DNA of 7,553 nucleotides from contig CAJCIW010000017.1 of NCBI GenBank assembly GCA_903970455.1, forward strand, positions 1 through 7,553, given 5' to 3'. Position 1 is the first letter of the stretch. Every line of letters starts with the position of its first letter. Source of the DNA: Verrucomicrobiota bacterium (GTDB lineage: Bacteria; Chlamydiota; Chlamydiia; Chlamydiales; Rhabdochlamydiaceae). Under the pieces are notes generated by a model. That model did no database searches. It saw only the letters and a list, made by a program, of their open reading frames with translations, and was not told where the DNA came from. Shown one piece after another: positions 6,648 to 7,553 of the stretch. The position numbers were made by a program, and so were the translations under genes.

Positions 6648-7445
6648 ATGAGCAGTGACCTTAGAATTACGGATTCCCTTCACTATTCAGCCCTGGAAGC
6701 ATCTTCAGTTACGAGCCCTTCAATCCCTTCCGGCATCTTCTCTACACCTTCCCGATTAGAAACTCTTCAACGGGAAAACGTAAAAGAGGAATTTAACGAG
6801 ACTGCGGCTTTCTTCAATGGGATCTGGACCAGGATAAAAGAGCTGTTAAGATATTGTCTTCCCTTTTTGTTTCCTAATGAAAGAGTGAGCGTTCCTACAG
6901 GGCCAATTTCTGCCTCGTTACTCGATAGGATTATCATGGGTAAAAATTACATCCACGAGCAGCTGCGGCCAACCGCAAATGAGGATCCCAGCCTTGGGGA
7001 ATCATGGATGCCGCGGGGCCTTGTACCCGAGCTTATCGAGGACAGCAAAGTCGTTGTCTTCCTCAAATACAATGGAATGACAGATTATTGCTATATGCAA
7101 ATCAATGGCCCCCAAGCTCTTGAAAATTTAAAGCAAACCGCCAACCAAAGACTCGAAGCCTTGATCCGCCACCCCCAAAATCGCGAGGCCCATCTCACTG
7201 AGCTTTCCGTGACGACAAACGCCTATTTTGATTTAATGAACCGAGGCACCGCAAGTGGTCTCGTATCCTTCTACAGCTTGCATAGTCAAAATAAAAGAGT
7301 CGCTCTCAACCCTGACAGGGCATCCGGGCCTGGCGGTAGTGATGGAGGTCATGGTCACAAGAGTAAGGATGATGTGATGCACGACATAGAAGAATATCAT
7401 CTTTCTTCCCCCGAAGCCCTCGCTGACATTGAGCGCTTTTTGTAA
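6648..7445 (+). CDS. Unrecognised 265-residue protein, candidate T3SS substrate or translocon accessory
   Basis: I recognise no family here. The first 40 residues hold 11 Ser and 4 Thr, no Cys and no hydrophobic signal peptide, a composition common in T3SS export signals. A helical stretch (about 42-68) leads into a short hydrophobic patch LLRYCLPFLF (66-75), too short for a typical membrane helix. The middle (about 88-212) looks like a mixed alpha/beta domain, with the strand-like run SKVVVFLKYNGMTDYCYMQI at 133-152 and a helix 156-174. A Gly/His-rich linker GPGGSDGGHGH (227-237) precedes an acidic C-terminal helix ending ADIERFL. It lies nine bases after the putative sctB stop and is last before the terminator, so it is probably cotranscribed with the translocon. 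The start is uncertain: AAAGGAG (6627-6633) is 14 bases upstream, too far for good spacing. Effector, SseE-like accessory and second chaperone-like factor are all open. Confidence 0.7.
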   Translation: MSSDLRITDSLHYSALEASSVTSPSIPSGIFSTPSRLETLQRENVKEEFNETAAFFNGIWTRIKELLRYCLPFLFPNERVSVPTGPISASLLDRIIMGKNYIHEQLRPTANEDPSLGESWMPRGLVPELIEDSKVVVFLKYNGMTDYCYMQINGPQALENLKQTANQRLEALIRHPQNREAHLTELSVTTNAYFDLMNRGTASGLVSFYSLHSQNKRVALNPDRASGPGGSDGGHGHKSKDDVMHDIEEYHLSSPEALADIERFL

Positions 7446-7492
7446 CTTCTCCCTTCTAAAAACTTTAATTCCAACATCCTGATAAGTCATTG

Positions 7493-7520
7493 AATTTTAA
7501 TGCTTTGCATTAAAATTTTT
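7493..7520 (+). terminator. Intrinsic terminator of the translocon operon
   Basis: AATTTTAATGC (7493-7503), a TTT loop (7504-7506) and the exact complement GCATTAAAATT (7507-7517) form a perfect 11-bp stem running into TTT (7518-7520). The stem is AT-rich apart from two GC pairs at the loop, so it may be weak. It lies 47 bases after the last stop codon. The A-rich start of the stem is too short to call it clearly bidirectional. The remaining bases to 7553 show no other feature. Confidence 0.7.
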
Positions 7521-7553
7521 CATAAACAACTGATTACCAATAAGCACGTTCTT

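Noticed and set aside
1..7553. CRISPR array, tRNA, rRNA or insertion sequence
   Set aside because: I saw no regularly spaced direct repeats, tRNA-like cloverleaf, rRNA signature or transposase on either strand.

Overview
The window looks like part of the chromosome of a Gram-negative bacterium with a type III secretion system (T3SS). The most likely source is a chlamydia-like organism (phylum Chlamydiota, of the Waddlia/Parachlamydia kind). This rests on the style of the LcrH-type chaperone and the CopB-like translocator and on the moderate GC content. No rRNA or other marker confirms it, so the assignment is tentative. All supported genes lie on the + strand.

Region 1 (1-3807) is an outer-membrane assembly pair. 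It holds the last 104 codons of an Omp85/TamA-type beta-barrel protein, entering at the conserved RGY motif, and then a complete 1162-residue TamB (DUF490) starting one base after the barrel gene's stop codon. Together they would span the envelope: barrel in the outer membrane, TamB anchored in the inner membrane and crossing the periplasm.

Region 2 (3808-4013) is a 206-bp AT-rich spacer. It carries a near-perfect 22-nt palindrome (ATGATAGCAA-AA-TTGCTATCAT), two copies of ATTTGKCAAAT 95 bp apart, and a 16-codon ORF whose start resembles the N-terminus of HicA-type toxins. It may be the scar of a degraded toxin-antitoxin locus, the control region of the downstream operon, or both.

Region 3 (4014-7445) is a compact five-gene operon read as a T3SS translocon cassette. 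In order it encodes: a soluble helical protein in the place of SseB/EspA or LcrV; a TPR chaperone of the SycD/LcrH class; a hydrophobic translocator of the SctE (YopB/SseC/CopB) class carrying a P-x-L-x-x-P chaperone-binding motif; a short protein with one hydrophobic segment in the place of SctB (YopD/SseD/CopD); and a 265-residue unrecognised protein with a Ser/Thr/Pro-rich N-terminus, possibly a secreted substrate. Spacings run from a 14-nt overlap to a 15-nt gap. The order matches sseB-sscA-sseC-sseD of Salmonella SPI-2 and lcrV-lcrH-yopB-yopD of Yersinia. A perfect 11-bp hairpin followed by T residues (7493-7520) probably ends the transcript.

The most interesting points are the unrecognised first and last genes of the cassette, the very small translocators, the possible toxin-antitoxin remnant, and a jump in GC content within the 3' end of tamB.
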